Source: Pseudomonas antarctica
GTDB taxonomy: Bacteria; Pseudomonadota; Gammaproteobacteria; Pseudomonadales; Pseudomonadaceae
Assembly (NCBI RefSeq): GCF_900624995.1
Contig: NZ_UYXQ01000002.1
Location: 124,001-188,000, forward strand
Direction of reading: 5' to 3'
Length of the DNA: 64,000 nt
Part shown: in pieces, positions 20,412 through 29,355 of the stretch
How the letters are laid out: every line of letters begins with the position of its first letter
Numbering within the stretch: the first letter of the stretch is position 1
The notes under the pieces: generated by a model
What the model saw: only the letters and a program-made list of their open reading frames with translations
Databases searched by the model: none
What the model was told of the DNA's origin: nothing
Translations under genes and position numbers: made by a program

Positions 20412-21936
20412 GCCGGTAACTTTTGGCGAACGCGCTTTGCGCATTGAAGACGTGTTGGCCTTGGCCAACCGTCAGGCGCCCACGCAGTTACAGGGCGACG
20501 CGGCGTATCGCCAGCGCATTGCCAAAGGCGCGCAGTTCCTCGACTCGCTGCTGGACAAAGAAGGCGTGATCTACGGTGTAACCACCGGCTACGGCGACTC
20601 GTGCGTGGTGGCAGTGCCGTTGCAGCACGTCGAGGCGTTGCCGCGTCATCTGTACACCTTCCACGGCTGCGGGTTAGGCAAGTTGCTCGACGCCCAAGCC
20701 ACCCGCGCCGTGCTGGCGGCGCGTTTGCAGTCGCTGTGCCACGGTGTTTCCGGGGTGCGTGTGGAACTGCTGGAGCGCCTGCATGCGTTTCTGGAACACG
20801 ACGTGCTGCCGCTGATCCCGGAAGAAGGCTCGGTGGGCGCCAGCGGGGATTTGACGCCGCTGTCCTACGTGGCCGCGACCTTGTCCGGCGAGCGTGAAGT
20901 GATGTTCGGTGGCGAGCGTCGCCAGGCCATCGACGTGCACCGCGAGCTCGGTTGGGAGCCGCTGGTGCTGCGCCCCAAAGAAGCCCTGGCATTGATGAAC
21001 GGCACCGCCGTGATGACCGGCCTCGCCTGCCTGGCCTTCGCCCGCGCCGACTACCTGCTGCAACTGGCCACGCGCATCACCGCGCTGAACGTGGTGGCGC
21101 TGCAAGGCAACCCGGAACACTTCGACGAACGCCTGTTCGCCGCCAAACCGCACCCGGGGCAGATGCAAGTCGCCGCATGGCTGCGCAAGGACCTGGCGAT
21201 TGACGCGCCGACCGCGCCGCTGCACCGCCTGCAGGATCGCTATTCGCTGCGCTGTGCGCCCCACGTGCTCGGCGTGTTGGCCGACAGCCTGAACTGGCTG
21301 CGCACGTTTATCGAGATCGAACTGAACAGCGCCAACGACAACCCGATCATCGATGCCGAAGAGGAACGCGTGCTGCACGGCGGGCATTTCTACGGCGGGC
21401 ACATCGCCTTCGCCATGGACAGCCTCAAGACCTTGGTGGCCAACGTCGCCGACCTGCTCGACCGCCAGCTCGCGCTGCTGGTGGACGTGCGCTACAACCA
21501 CGGTTTGCCGAGCAATCTGTCCGGCGCGCCGGCCGACCGCGCAATGATCAACCATGGTTTCAAGGCGGTGCAGATCGGCACCAGCGCCTGGACCGCCGAA
21601 GCGTTGAAAAACACCATGCCGGCCAGCGTGTTCTCGCGCTCCACCGAGTGCCATAACCAGGACAAGGTGAGCATGGGCACCATCGCCGCCCGCGATGCGA
21701 TCCGCGTGCTGGAACTGACCGAACAGGTGGCCGCCGCCACCCTGCTCGCGGCCAACCAAGGTGTGTGGCTGCGTGCCCAGGCTGAGGATGCGCGGCCACT
21801 GCCGCCGGCCTTGGCGGCCATGCATGAAGCACTCGCCAAAGACTTCCCGCCGGTCATCGAAGACCGTGCACTGGAAGGCGAACTGCGCCTGTGCCTCAAG
21901 CGTATCGCCGAGCAACACTGGAGGCTGCATGCGTAG
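20395..21936 (+). CDS. Aromatic amino acid ammonia-lyase (HAL/TAL/PAL family)
   Basis: This 513-residue enzyme of the MIO family removes ammonia from an aromatic amino acid. The cofactor-forming tripeptide is Ala149-Ser150-Gly151 in VGASGDLTPLSY. Other conserved blocks are GVTTGYGDS, ELNSANDNP and YNHGLPSN. The segment TFHGCGLG lies where the two-residue substrate selectivity switch sits; a His-Gly pair is neither the Ser-His of histidine ammonia-lyase nor an obvious Phe-type PAL. It should therefore make a cinnamate or coumarate starter, not urocanate, but this is inference. Neighbouring synthetase, ACPs and ketosynthases support a role in starter supply. Confidence 0.87.
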   Translation: MTTHLEPVTFGERALRIEDVLALANRQAPTQLQGDAAYRQRIAKGAQFLDSLLDKEGVIYGVTTGYGDSCVVAVPLQHVEALPRHLYTFHGCGLGKLLDAQATRAVLAARLQSLCHGVSGVRVELLERLHAFLEHDVLPLIPEEGSVGASGDLTPLSYVAATLSGEREVMFGGERRQAIDVHRELGWEPLVLRPKEALALMNGTAVMTGLACLAFARADYLLQLATRITALNVVALQGNPEHFDERLFAAKPHPGQMQVAAWLRKDLAIDAPTAPLHRLQDRYSLRCAPHVLGVLADSLNWLRTFIEIELNSANDNPIIDAEEERVLHGGHFYGGHIAFAMDSLKTLVANVADLLDRQLALLVDVRYNHGLPSNLSGAPADRAMINHGFKAVQIGTSAWTAEALKNTMPASVFSRSTECHNQDKVSMGTIAARDAIRVLELTEQVAAATLLAANQGVWLRAQAEDARPLPPALAAMHEALAKDFPPVIEDRALEGELRLCLKRIAEQHWRLHA

Positions 21937-22354
21937 CCAAGGCGTGTTGCATTGCGACACTGAAATCCGCGTGCCGTTTTTCGACATCGACACCATGAAC
22001 GTGGTGTGGCACGGGCATTACGTGAAGTACCTGGAAGTGGCGCGCTGCGCGCTGCTGGACAAGCTCGGCCATAACTACACCGCGATGCTCGAATCCGGCT
22101 ACGCCTGGCCGGTGATCGACATGCAGCTGCGCTACGTGCGCGGCGCCACCTTTGGCCAAACCATCAATGTGCGCGCCAGCCTGGTGGAATGGGAGAACCG
22201 TTTGAAGGTGAATTACCTGATCACCGATCTGGCCAGCGGCGAACGCCTGACCCGTGCCAGCACCGTGCAAGTGGCGGTAGCGATTGCCAGCCGCGAGATG
22301 CAGCTAGCCTCACCGAACGTATTCACCGACGCCGTCGAAAGGGCCTTGGCATGA
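21929..22354 (+). CDS. Hotdog-fold acyl thioesterase (4HBT-like)
   Basis: This 141-residue single hotdog domain has FFDIDTMNVVWHGHYVKYLE, matching the 4-hydroxybenzoyl-CoA thioesterase/YbgC signature; Asp21 aligns with the catalytic aspartate. It probably hydrolyses or edits acyl-ACP or acyl-CoA thioesters in the APE pathway. The ATG overlaps the end of the ammonia-lyase gene by eight bases, and its stop overlaps the LolA-like gene as ATGA. Confidence 0.85.
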   Translation: MRSQGVLHCDTEIRVPFFDIDTMNVVWHGHYVKYLEVARCALLDKLGHNYTAMLESGYAWPVIDMQLRYVRGATFGQTINVRASLVEWENRLKVNYLITDLASGERLTRASTVQVAVAIASREMQLASPNVFTDAVERALA

Positions 22355-22941
22355 GAGTCTTAATACTGTTTGCAAGCTTGATACTGAGCCTCAGCGCCCA
22401 TGCTTTCGACCTGCAACAACTCAGCGATCAACTGGCAAAACCGTCCGTGATCCACGGCACCTTCACCCAGGAAAAACACCTGCGCGCTCTGCCACAACCC
22501 TTGGTCAGCAAAGGCACCTTCGTGCTCGCCAAAGACCGCGGCCTGCTGTGGCTGCTGAAAACCCCGTTGCAACAGGACTACCGCATCAGCACCCAAGGCA
22601 TCGCGCGCCGCGACGCCAACGGCTGGCAACCGCTGCCGAACAAGAGCGCCGGTGCCGAGCAGAACCGTCTGTTCCTCGCCGTGCTCCAAGGCGACAGCAG
22701 CGGCCTGCAGCGCGACTTCGACCTGCAACTGCAAGGCGACGCCACGCAATGGAAGCTGACGCTCACACCACGCTCATTGCTGCTCAAGCAAGTCTTCACC
22801 CAGATCAATATCGACGGCGGCGAGCTGGTCCAAACCATCCAACTGCTGGAAACCCAAGGCGACAGCACCGTGCTGCGCATGCAGGACAGCACAGCCGGCC
22901 AACCGTTGAGCGAAGCGGAGCGTCATGACTTTGCCCAGTGA
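22351..22941 (+). CDS. LolA-like periplasmic carrier
   Basis: This 196-residue protein has a clean signal peptide (MRVLILFASLILSLSAHA) and a LolA-type half-barrel pattern (HGTFTQEKHLRALPQPLVSKG, RGLLWLLKTPLQQDYRI). LolA proteins ferry lipoproteins across the periplasm. The homologues next to MMPL exporters in APE clusters are thought to carry the hydrophobic polyene lipid to the outer membrane. It overlaps the exporter gene by 17 bases, which supports a joint export role. Confidence 0.85.
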   Translation: MRVLILFASLILSLSAHAFDLQQLSDQLAKPSVIHGTFTQEKHLRALPQPLVSKGTFVLAKDRGLLWLLKTPLQQDYRISTQGIARRDANGWQPLPNKSAGAEQNRLFLAVLQGDSSGLQRDFDLQLQGDATQWKLTLTPRSLLLKQVFTQINIDGGELVQTIQLLETQGDSTVLRMQDSTAGQPLSEAERHDFAQ

Positions 22942-25243
22942 GCGCCTGTTACCGCGCCTGTTCCTGATCTTGCTGGTGGCCGTGCTGGCCCTGGCCGGTT
23001 GGCAGTGGCGCCATGGCGCGCCGCTGTCGGCCAACCTGATGGAGCTGGTGCCGGGCAGCACGCCGGATGCACTGGAGCTCAAAGCCGAGCAGCGCATGCA
23101 GGAACCGCTGAACCGCGAAATGCTGGTGCTGGTGGGGCATGCCGATCGGCAAACAGCCGTGGCCGTCGCGCAGCAATTGGGCGAGCGCTGGCAGGCCAGC
23201 GGGCTGTTTGAAAAAGTGCAGTGGAACCTGCAAGCCGACTTGCCGGCGTTGCGCGAGCAATTGCTGCGCGGGCGACTGGCGATGCTCTCGACCAAAGACC
23301 GCGAGCAACTGATCGAGCACCCTGACGCGTTCATCCAGCAGCGTGTACAAGCGCTGTTCGACCCGTTCACCGGGTTCAGCCTGGTGCCGAGCCAGGACGA
23401 CTGGCTAGGCCTCACCGGACGTATCCAGAACAGCCAGCCGCAGCAGGGTTCGGTGCAACTGGATATCGGCAGCGGCGCGCTGATCGCCGATGCCGACGGC
23501 AAAAGCTGGGTGCTGTTGCGCGCGCGCACCACCGGCAACGCTTTCGATATGAAACTGCCGCTGCAAGTGGCGGATTTACTCCAGGCCAGCCGCACGCAGG
23601 CCAGCGAACAAGGCGCGCAATTGCTCGCCGCCAGCGGGTTGCTCTATGCCGCCAATGGGCAGCAGCAGGCCACCCGGGAAATCACCTGGGTCGGCGGCGG
23701 CGCGACCCTTGGCATTCTGCTGCTATTGCTTGTGGCGTTCCGCCGCTGGCGCGTGCTACTGGCCTTTGTGCCGGTGTTGGTGGGCGTGTTGTTTGGTGCG
23801 GTGGCCTGTGTGGCACTGTTCGGCCATATGCATGTGATGACACTGGTGCTGGGCTCCAGCCTGATCGGCGTGGCCGTGGATTACCCGCTGCACTACCTGT
23901 CGAAAAGCTGGAGCCTGCAGCCGTGGCGCAGTTGGCCGGCGTTGCGACTGACGCTGCCGGGGTTGAGCCTGAGCCTGGCGACCAGCTGCATCGGCTACCT
24001 GGCGTTGGCCTGGACGCCCTTTGCGGCGCTGACGCAAATCGCGGTGTTCTCCGCCGCCGGCTTAGTCGGTGCCTACCTGTCGGCCGTATGCTTGTTGCCC
24101 GCGCTGCTCAAAGGCGTGGAACTGCGCCCGGCGCAATGGCCGCTGCGCATCGCCGAATGCTTGTGGCTATTGCGCGCCTCTTTACTCAAACGTGTACCCA
24201 GCCCATTTCTGCTGGCGTGGGTGCTGTTGTTTTGTGCCGGTGGCCTGTGGCAACTGAACAGCAAAAACGATATTCGCCAATGGATCGGCGCCCCGCCGCA
24301 ACTGCTGCAAGAAGCTCAGGCAGTGGCGCGCATCACCGGCTTCCAGCCCACTAGCCAGTTCTTTCTGGTGCGGGCCGACAATCAGCAGCAGTTGCTGGAA
24401 CGTCAGGCGGCCTTGGGCCAACGTCTGGACTCACTGGTGAATATGGACAAGCTGCAGGGTTACCTGGCACTCAACCAACTGGTCAACCTGCCCGCCGAAC
24501 AGCAACAGCTGCGCGATGCGCTGAACCAACTGCCGCAACACTGGCAGCCGCTGCTGGACCTTGGCGTGCCCGCCAGCGCCCTGCAAGCCGAAGTCGCGCA
24601 GCTGCAAGCCTTGCCCACCGAAGACATCGACGCTGCGCTGGTCGGCCCCTTGGCCGAGCCTTGGCGCACATTGTGGCTCGGCCCGGTAGACGGCGGCGTG
24701 GCAGCGATGGTCAGCCTGCAAGGCTTGAACAACCCGACATTGCTGCGGGTGCAGGCGCTGGACCTGCCCGGCGTGCAACTGGTCGATCGCCTGGGGGATT
24801 TAAACCGGGTATTCGCCGACACGCAGATCAGCGCGGCAGAATTAAAATTGATGTCGTGCGTGCTGATCGTGCTGCTACTGATCCTGCCGTTCGGCTTTGG
24901 CGGGGCCTTGCGCATCGTTGCTCTGCCGCTGCTGGCGGCGCTGTGCAGCCTGGCCAGCCTGGGTTGGCTGGGCCAGCCGCTGACCCTGTTCAGCCTGTTT
25001 GGCCTGCTGTTGGTCACGGCCATCAGCGTCGACTACGCGATCTTGATGCGCGAACAGATCGGCGGCGCCGCCGTGAGCCTTTTGGGTACGCTGCTGGCCG
25101 CGCTGACGACCTGGTTGTCATTTGGCCTGCTGGCGGTATCGAGTACGCCAGCTGTGAGCAATTTCGGCCTGTCGGTCAGCCTGGGTTTGGCGTTCAGCTT
25201 TATGCTGGCGCCTTGGGCCGGCCATCAGAAGCACGCCTTATGA
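22925..25243 (+). CDS. MMPL/RND-superfamily exporter
   Basis: This 772-residue inner-membrane transporter has two repeats, each of one N-terminal helix, a periplasmic domain and a bundle of helices (first bundle about 255-430, second about 640-765). This is the MMPL pattern. It would use the proton gradient to move the polyene lipid out of the inner membrane. The characteristic GVAVDYPLHYL and AISVDYAILM segments, with Asp residues in the fourth helix of each repeat, fit proton relay sites. It sits between the LolA-like gene and the flavoprotein gene. Confidence 0.88.
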   Translation: MTLPSERLLPRLFLILLVAVLALAGWQWRHGAPLSANLMELVPGSTPDALELKAEQRMQEPLNREMLVLVGHADRQTAVAVAQQLGERWQASGLFEKVQWNLQADLPALREQLLRGRLAMLSTKDREQLIEHPDAFIQQRVQALFDPFTGFSLVPSQDDWLGLTGRIQNSQPQQGSVQLDIGSGALIADADGKSWVLLRARTTGNAFDMKLPLQVADLLQASRTQASEQGAQLLAASGLLYAANGQQQATREITWVGGGATLGILLLLLVAFRRWRVLLAFVPVLVGVLFGAVACVALFGHMHVMTLVLGSSLIGVAVDYPLHYLSKSWSLQPWRSWPALRLTLPGLSLSLATSCIGYLALAWTPFAALTQIAVFSAAGLVGAYLSAVCLLPALLKGVELRPAQWPLRIAECLWLLRASLLKRVPSPFLLAWVLLFCAGGLWQLNSKNDIRQWIGAPPQLLQEAQAVARITGFQPTSQFFLVRADNQQQLLERQAALGQRLDSLVNMDKLQGYLALNQLVNLPAEQQQLRDALNQLPQHWQPLLDLGVPASALQAEVAQLQALPTEDIDAALVGPLAEPWRTLWLGPVDGGVAAMVSLQGLNNPTLLRVQALDLPGVQLVDRLGDLNRVFADTQISAAELKLMSCVLIVLLLILPFGFGGALRIVALPLLAALCSLASLGWLGQPLTLFSLFGLLLVTAISVDYAILMREQIGGAAVSLLGTLLAALTTWLSFGLLAVSSTPAVSNFGLSVSLGLAFSFMLAPWAGHQKHAL

Positions 25244-25276
25244 ATGTGATTATCGCCATAGCGGCAAGGAGCCCTC

Positions 25277-26524
25277 GTGCCCACAGTTGAAATGGAACGT
25301 CGCCAGGTGGTGGTGATTGGGGCCGGCCCGTCCGGGGCCATCGCCGCCGCGCTGTTAAAGCGCAACGGGCATGATGTATTGATTATCGAGCGCCAGCATT
25401 TCCCACGCTTCTCGATTGGCGAAAGCCTGCTGTCGCATTGCATCGACTTTATCGAAGAAGCCGGCATGCTTGAGGCCGTGCAGGCGGCGGGTTTCCAGGT
25501 AAAAACTGGCGCCGCGTTTGCCTGGGGCGAGCGCTACAGTGCGTTTGATTTTGGTGACACGTTCAGCAACGGTAAGCCCACCACCTTCCAGGTACAGCGC
25601 GGCGAGTTCGACAAATTGCTGGCTGACCAGGCTGCCTTGCAGGGCGTGGAAATTCGCTACGGCGAAACCATCGTCGGCGTGGACTTTGGAGGCGAAAGCC
25701 GTTATCTGCACGTGCACCGCGAGAACGGCAGCGAGTACCACCTCAAGGCCAAATTCGTGCTCGACGCCAGCGGCTACGGCCGCGTGCTGCCGCGTCTGCT
25801 GGACCTGGAGGCGCCATCGAATTTCCCGCTGCGCCAGGCGGTGTTCACCCACGTTGAAGACCGTATCGAATACCCAGGCTTTGACCGCACCAAGATCCTG
25901 ATCACCACCCACCCCACCCTGCGTGACATCTGGTTCTGGACCATCCCATTCAGCAACGGTCGCTGCTCGGTGGGCGTGGTTGCGGCCAAGGAGCATTTCG
26001 ACGGCCGCGACAGCGACCTTGATGCCTGCCTGCGCAGCTTTATCGCTGAAACCCCAAGCCTTGCCGGCGTGCTGCAAAACGCCGTGTGGGATACGCCTGC
26101 GCGCACCATCGGTGGCTACTCGGCCAACGTCAAAACCCTGCACGGCCCGGGCTTTGCGCTGCTGGGCAACGCGGCGGAATTCCTCGACCCGGTGTTTTCT
26201 TCCGGTGTGACCATCGCCATGCGTTCAGCGAGCATGGCCGCGGGGCTGCTGCATCGCCAACTCAAGGGCGAAACAGTGGATTGGCAAACCGAGTTTGCCG
26301 GGCCGTTGAAGCGCGGTGTCGACACCTTCCGTTGCTACGTCGAAGGCTGGTATGCCGGGACCTTTCAGGAGGTGATTTTCCACCCGGGCAGTTCGCCGGA
26401 GATTCGCCGGATGATCAGCTCGATCCTCGCCGGCTATGCGTGGGATGAGCGCAACCCATTTGTCAGCGAGCCCAAGCGGCGGTTGCGGATGTTGTCGGAG
26501 ATTTGTGCAGGCGAAACAGTATGA
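25277..26524 (+). CDS. FAD-dependent halogenase-like oxidoreductase
   Basis: This 415-residue flavoprotein of the tryptophan-halogenase/GGR group has the FAD-binding IGAGPSGAIAAALL (residues 14-27), SIGESLL, and WFWTIP (219-224), which fits the WxWxIP motif of flavin-dependent halogenases. A lysine in FQVKTGAAFAW (Lys76) lies where the hypohalous-acid-binding lysine of those enzymes is expected. It could halogenate the aryl ring of the polyene, as in brominated xanthomonadins, or act as a plain hydroxylase/reductase. The GTG start has AAGGAG eight to ten bases upstream. The stop overlaps the methyltransferase start by four bases. Confidence 0.8.
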   Translation: MPTVEMERRQVVVIGAGPSGAIAAALLKRNGHDVLIIERQHFPRFSIGESLLSHCIDFIEEAGMLEAVQAAGFQVKTGAAFAWGERYSAFDFGDTFSNGKPTTFQVQRGEFDKLLADQAALQGVEIRYGETIVGVDFGGESRYLHVHRENGSEYHLKAKFVLDASGYGRVLPRLLDLEAPSNFPLRQAVFTHVEDRIEYPGFDRTKILITTHPTLRDIWFWTIPFSNGRCSVGVVAAKEHFDGRDSDLDACLRSFIAETPSLAGVLQNAVWDTPARTIGGYSANVKTLHGPGFALLGNAAEFLDPVFSSGVTIAMRSASMAAGLLHRQLKGETVDWQTEFAGPLKRGVDTFRCYVEGWYAGTFQEVIFHPGSSPEIRRMISSILAGYAWDERNPFVSEPKRRLRMLSEICAGETV

Positions 26525-27255
26525 GCACTCAATACCTGAGTAAAAACTACGTCGAAGAAACCAAGTTCGGCTTCTGGTTCCTGCGCAGCCACACCTGGCA
26601 GCACCACGTATTGCGCGTGGCGATCAACGACCTGCGCAGCTTGTTCAGCGAGCCGTTACCAGTGGCGCCGGTGTTGCTGGACGCCGGTTGTGGCCAAGGC
26701 AAGTCGTTCCAGTATTTGCAGCACGTATTCGCACCGCAGCGCCTGATCGGCCTGGACGCCGACCCCCACAGCCTGGAACTGAGCAAAACCGAGGCCGCGC
26801 GCCAAGGCCTGGCCATCGAGCTGATTGGCAGCGACTGCGCCACACTTGAGGTACCGGACGAAAGCGTCGATATCCTGTTCTGCCACCAGACCTTCCACCA
26901 TCTGGTGGAACAGCATCGTGCCTTGAAAGAGTTCTACCGTGTACTCAAGCCGGGTGGCTACCTGCTGTTTGCCGAATCCACCGAAGCCTACATCGACACG
27001 TGGGTGATTCGCTGGCTGTTCCGCCACCCGATGCACGTGCAGAAAAGCGCCGAAGAATATTTGGAAATGCTGCGCGAACAGGGCTTTGAATTCGGCCCGC
27101 AGAACGTCTCGTACCCGTATTTGTGGTGGAGCCGTTCCAGCGATTTCGGCCTGCTCGAGCGCTGGGGCCTGCGTAACCCGCCACCGGTGGGCCAACGTGA
27201 AGAAACCTTGGTGAACTGCGTGGCGCGTAAACCTTTTGTGAGCGCCGCACCATGA
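26521..27255 (+). CDS. Class I SAM-dependent methyltransferase
   Basis: This 244-residue methyltransferase has motif I LLDAGCGQGKSF, an acidic ligand-binding residue in LIGLDADPHS and the post-motif VLKPGGYLLFAES. By analogy with known aryl polyenes, which often carry methyl groups on the ring, it may methylate the aryl head. The target atom is unknown. It has four-base overlaps with both neighbours. Confidence 0.85.
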   Translation: MSTQYLSKNYVEETKFGFWFLRSHTWQHHVLRVAINDLRSLFSEPLPVAPVLLDAGCGQGKSFQYLQHVFAPQRLIGLDADPHSLELSKTEAARQGLAIELIGSDCATLEVPDESVDILFCHQTFHHLVEQHRALKEFYRVLKPGGYLLFAESTEAYIDTWVIRWLFRHPMHVQKSAEEYLEMLREQGFEFGPQNVSYPYLWWSRSSDFGLLERWGLRNPPPVGQREETLVNCVARKPFVSAAP

Positions 27256-27734
27256 TCCGTCTACTGTTGATCGGCTGCCTGTTGCTGTTGAGCGCCTGCG
27301 CCAGCCAGCCGCCGCTGCCCGAGAAAACCCCGGCCCTGGCCTTGCCGATGCAATTGCACGTGCAGCGCCACGCAGGCGGCCAGAGCCAGGACTGGTTGCT
27401 GGTGATCCAGCGCGAAGGCGCTGCCATTCGCTGGTCGATGATGGACCCCTTGGGCATTCCCCTGGCCCGGCAAAAACTGATCAACGGCCAGTGGCAGGCC
27501 GATGGCTTGCTGCCGCCCAATCCTGCGGCACGCGAGCTGTTTGCCGCGCTATTGTTTGCCCTGACTTCATCGGATGACGTGCGCGCGCTTTACCCGAGTG
27601 CCCAAGCCATGGACCTCACACGTACGCTGCCGGGCCATTGGCAAATCGTCTATCAGTCGTCAGAGGTGTTCAGCGTGAACATGGCGGGTCAACCGTTGAG
27701 CTACCGCGTCACGCCGCTTGGGGCCGCCCGATGA
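27252..27734 (+). CDS. DUF3261-type lipoprotein
   Basis: This 160-residue putative lipoprotein has a hydrophobic signal and lipobox LSAC, with Cys16 as the lipidated residue. The rest (DWLLVIQREGAAIRWSMMDPLGIPLARQ) resembles the DUF3261 family found in APE clusters. It is probably an outer-membrane partner for the LolA-like carrier, a LolB-like role inferred from size and context. It has ATGA overlaps on both sides. Confidence 0.75.
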   Translation: MIRLLLIGCLLLLSACASQPPLPEKTPALALPMQLHVQRHAGGQSQDWLLVIQREGAAIRWSMMDPLGIPLARQKLINGQWQADGLLPPNPAARELFAALLFALTSSDDVRALYPSAQAMDLTRTLPGHWQIVYQSSEVFSVNMAGQPLSYRVTPLGAAR

Positions 27735-28897
27735 CGGCTTATCTGAATGCCCTGGGCGTGATCTGCGCCTTGGGCCGCGGCCAGGATGAAGTCAGCCGCA
27801 ACCTGTTTGCCGGCGACTGCTGCGGCATGCGCGCCGAAAGTGGCTGGGTGCCGGAGCGTGTGTTACCAGTTGGCGGCGTGCGCACCGAGTTGGTGCCCCT
27901 GCCTGCTGAGCTGAACCAGCAAAGCAGCCGCAACAACCAGTTGCTGCTGGAAGCGGCGTTGCAGATCGAGGATCAGATCCGTCAGGCGATCCATACTTAC
28001 GGCGCTTCGCGGGTCGCCATTGTGCTGGGCACCAGCACCTCGGGCATCGACGAGGCCAGCCGTGGCATCGCCAATTACCTGCGCGACAACCAGTTCCCCG
28101 GCGACTACGACTACCGCCAACAGGAACTCAGCGCCCCGGCAAACTTCCTCGCCGATTGGCTGCAACTGAGCGGCCCGGCCTATGTAATTTCCACCGCCTG
28201 CACCTCCAGCGCCCGCGCCTTGATGAGTGCCCAGCGCTTGCTGGACCTGGGCGTCTGCGACGCCGTGATCTGCGGCGGTGTCGACAGCCTGTGCAAGCTC
28301 ACGCTTAACGGTTTTACCTCGCTGGAAGCCGTCTCCAGCGAGCGCTGCAATCCGTTCTCTGTAAACCGCAATGGCATCAATATCGGCGAAGCGGCCGTGC
28401 TGTTCTTGATGACTAAAGAGCGGGCACCGATTGCCTTGCTAGGCAGTGGCGCCAGTTGCGACGCGCACCATATCTCCGCGCCAGAGCCCACCGGCAAAGG
28501 CGCATTGCAGGCGATGCGCAAGGCCTTGGCCAGCGCAAAACTTGTGCCCGAGCAGATCGGTTACCTGAACTTGCACGGCACCGCCACCCAACACAACGAC
28601 GCCATGGAAAGCCTGGCTGTCGCCAGCCTGTTTCCCCAAGGCGTGGCGTGCTCATCGACCAAGCCCATGACCGGCCACACCCTCGGTGCCGCCGGTGCGT
28701 TGGAGGCGGCGTTCTGCTGGCTGAGCCTGGCCCACGGCCGCGTGCCACCGCATGTGTGGGACGGCCACCCCGACCCGGCGCTGCCTGCCCTGCAATGGGC
28801 ACAGACCGGCGACACCTTGAAAAAACGCTGCCTGATGAGCAATTCGTTTGCCTTTGGCGGTAACAACGTCAGCCTGATAATCGCAGAGGCCTTATGA
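27731..28897 (+). CDS. Beta-ketoacyl-ACP synthase (elongating ketosynthase)
   Basis: This 388-residue thiolase-fold condensing enzyme has the full triad: Cys157 in ISTACTSSARAL, His in NLHGTAT and His in MTGHTLGAAG. It would condense malonyl-ACP with the aryl polyenoyl chain. It is the likely catalytic partner of the chain-length-factor-like protein encoded first in the operon (ApeO:ApeC type pair, recalled from the literature). The ATG at 27731 overlaps the lipoprotein stop by four bases. Confidence 0.9.
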   Translation: MTAYLNALGVICALGRGQDEVSRNLFAGDCCGMRAESGWVPERVLPVGGVRTELVPLPAELNQQSSRNNQLLLEAALQIEDQIRQAIHTYGASRVAIVLGTSTSGIDEASRGIANYLRDNQFPGDYDYRQQELSAPANFLADWLQLSGPAYVISTACTSSARALMSAQRLLDLGVCDAVICGGVDSLCKLTLNGFTSLEAVSSERCNPFSVNRNGINIGEAAVLFLMTKERAPIALLGSGASCDAHHISAPEPTGKGALQAMRKALASAKLVPEQIGYLNLHGTATQHNDAMESLAVASLFPQGVACSSTKPMTGHTLGAAGALEAAFCWLSLAHGRVPPHVWDGHPDPALPALQWAQTGDTLKKRCLMSNSFAFGGNNVSLIIAEAL

Positions 28898-29355
28898 TCG
28901 ATTGGCCACTCGCCGAACTGCTGCCCCACGCGGGTGACATGATCCTGATAGACCAGGTGTTGTCGTTCGATGAAGAGCAGATTCACACCCGCCTCACCGT
29001 CAAGCCCGGCGGTCTGTTCAACCGCGCGGACGGCAGCCTGCCGGCCTGGGTCGGCATCGAGCTGATGGCGCAAAGCGTCGCCGCCTATGCCGGGTGCCGC
29101 GCGCGCCAGAAAGGCGATGCGGTGGAATTGGGCTTCCTGCTCGGCACCCGCAAGTTTGAGTGCAACGTGGAACACTTCCCGGCAGGCGCCGAGTTGCGCA
29201 TCCACGGCCTGCGCTCGCTGGAAGACGACAACGGCATGGGTGTGTTCGAATGCCACCTCACCGGCGACGGTATCCAGGCCAGCGCACGCTTGAACGTATT
29301 TCGACCGCCACAGGCGGCCAATTATTTAGATGAACCGAAGGACGAAACGCCATGA
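28894..29355 (+). CDS. Hotdog-fold beta-hydroxyacyl-ACP dehydratase subunit (ApeP-like)
   Basis: This 153-residue hotdog protein has LLPHAGDMILIDQVLSFD at its start and GFLLGTRKFECNVEHFPAG in the middle, typical of the ApeP/FabZ-like dehydratase of APE clusters. It probably pairs with the dehydratase domain fused to the acyl-ACP synthetase (the ApeI:ApeP heterodimer reported for related systems). It lies between ketosynthase and ketoreductase genes with ATGA junctions. Confidence 0.83.
   Translation: MIDWPLAELLPHAGDMILIDQVLSFDEEQIHTRLTVKPGGLFNRADGSLPAWVGIELMAQSVAAYAGCRARQKGDAVELGFLLGTRKFECNVEHFPAGAELRIHGLRSLEDDNGMGVFECHLTGDGIQASARLNVFRPPQAANYLDEPKDETP

Noticed and set aside
25240..25290. Alternative start MNVIIAIAARS at the end of the MMPL gene
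   Set aside because: It is in a different frame from the flavoprotein and soon ends; the GTG at 25277 has a good ribosome site and begins the FAD-binding fold.
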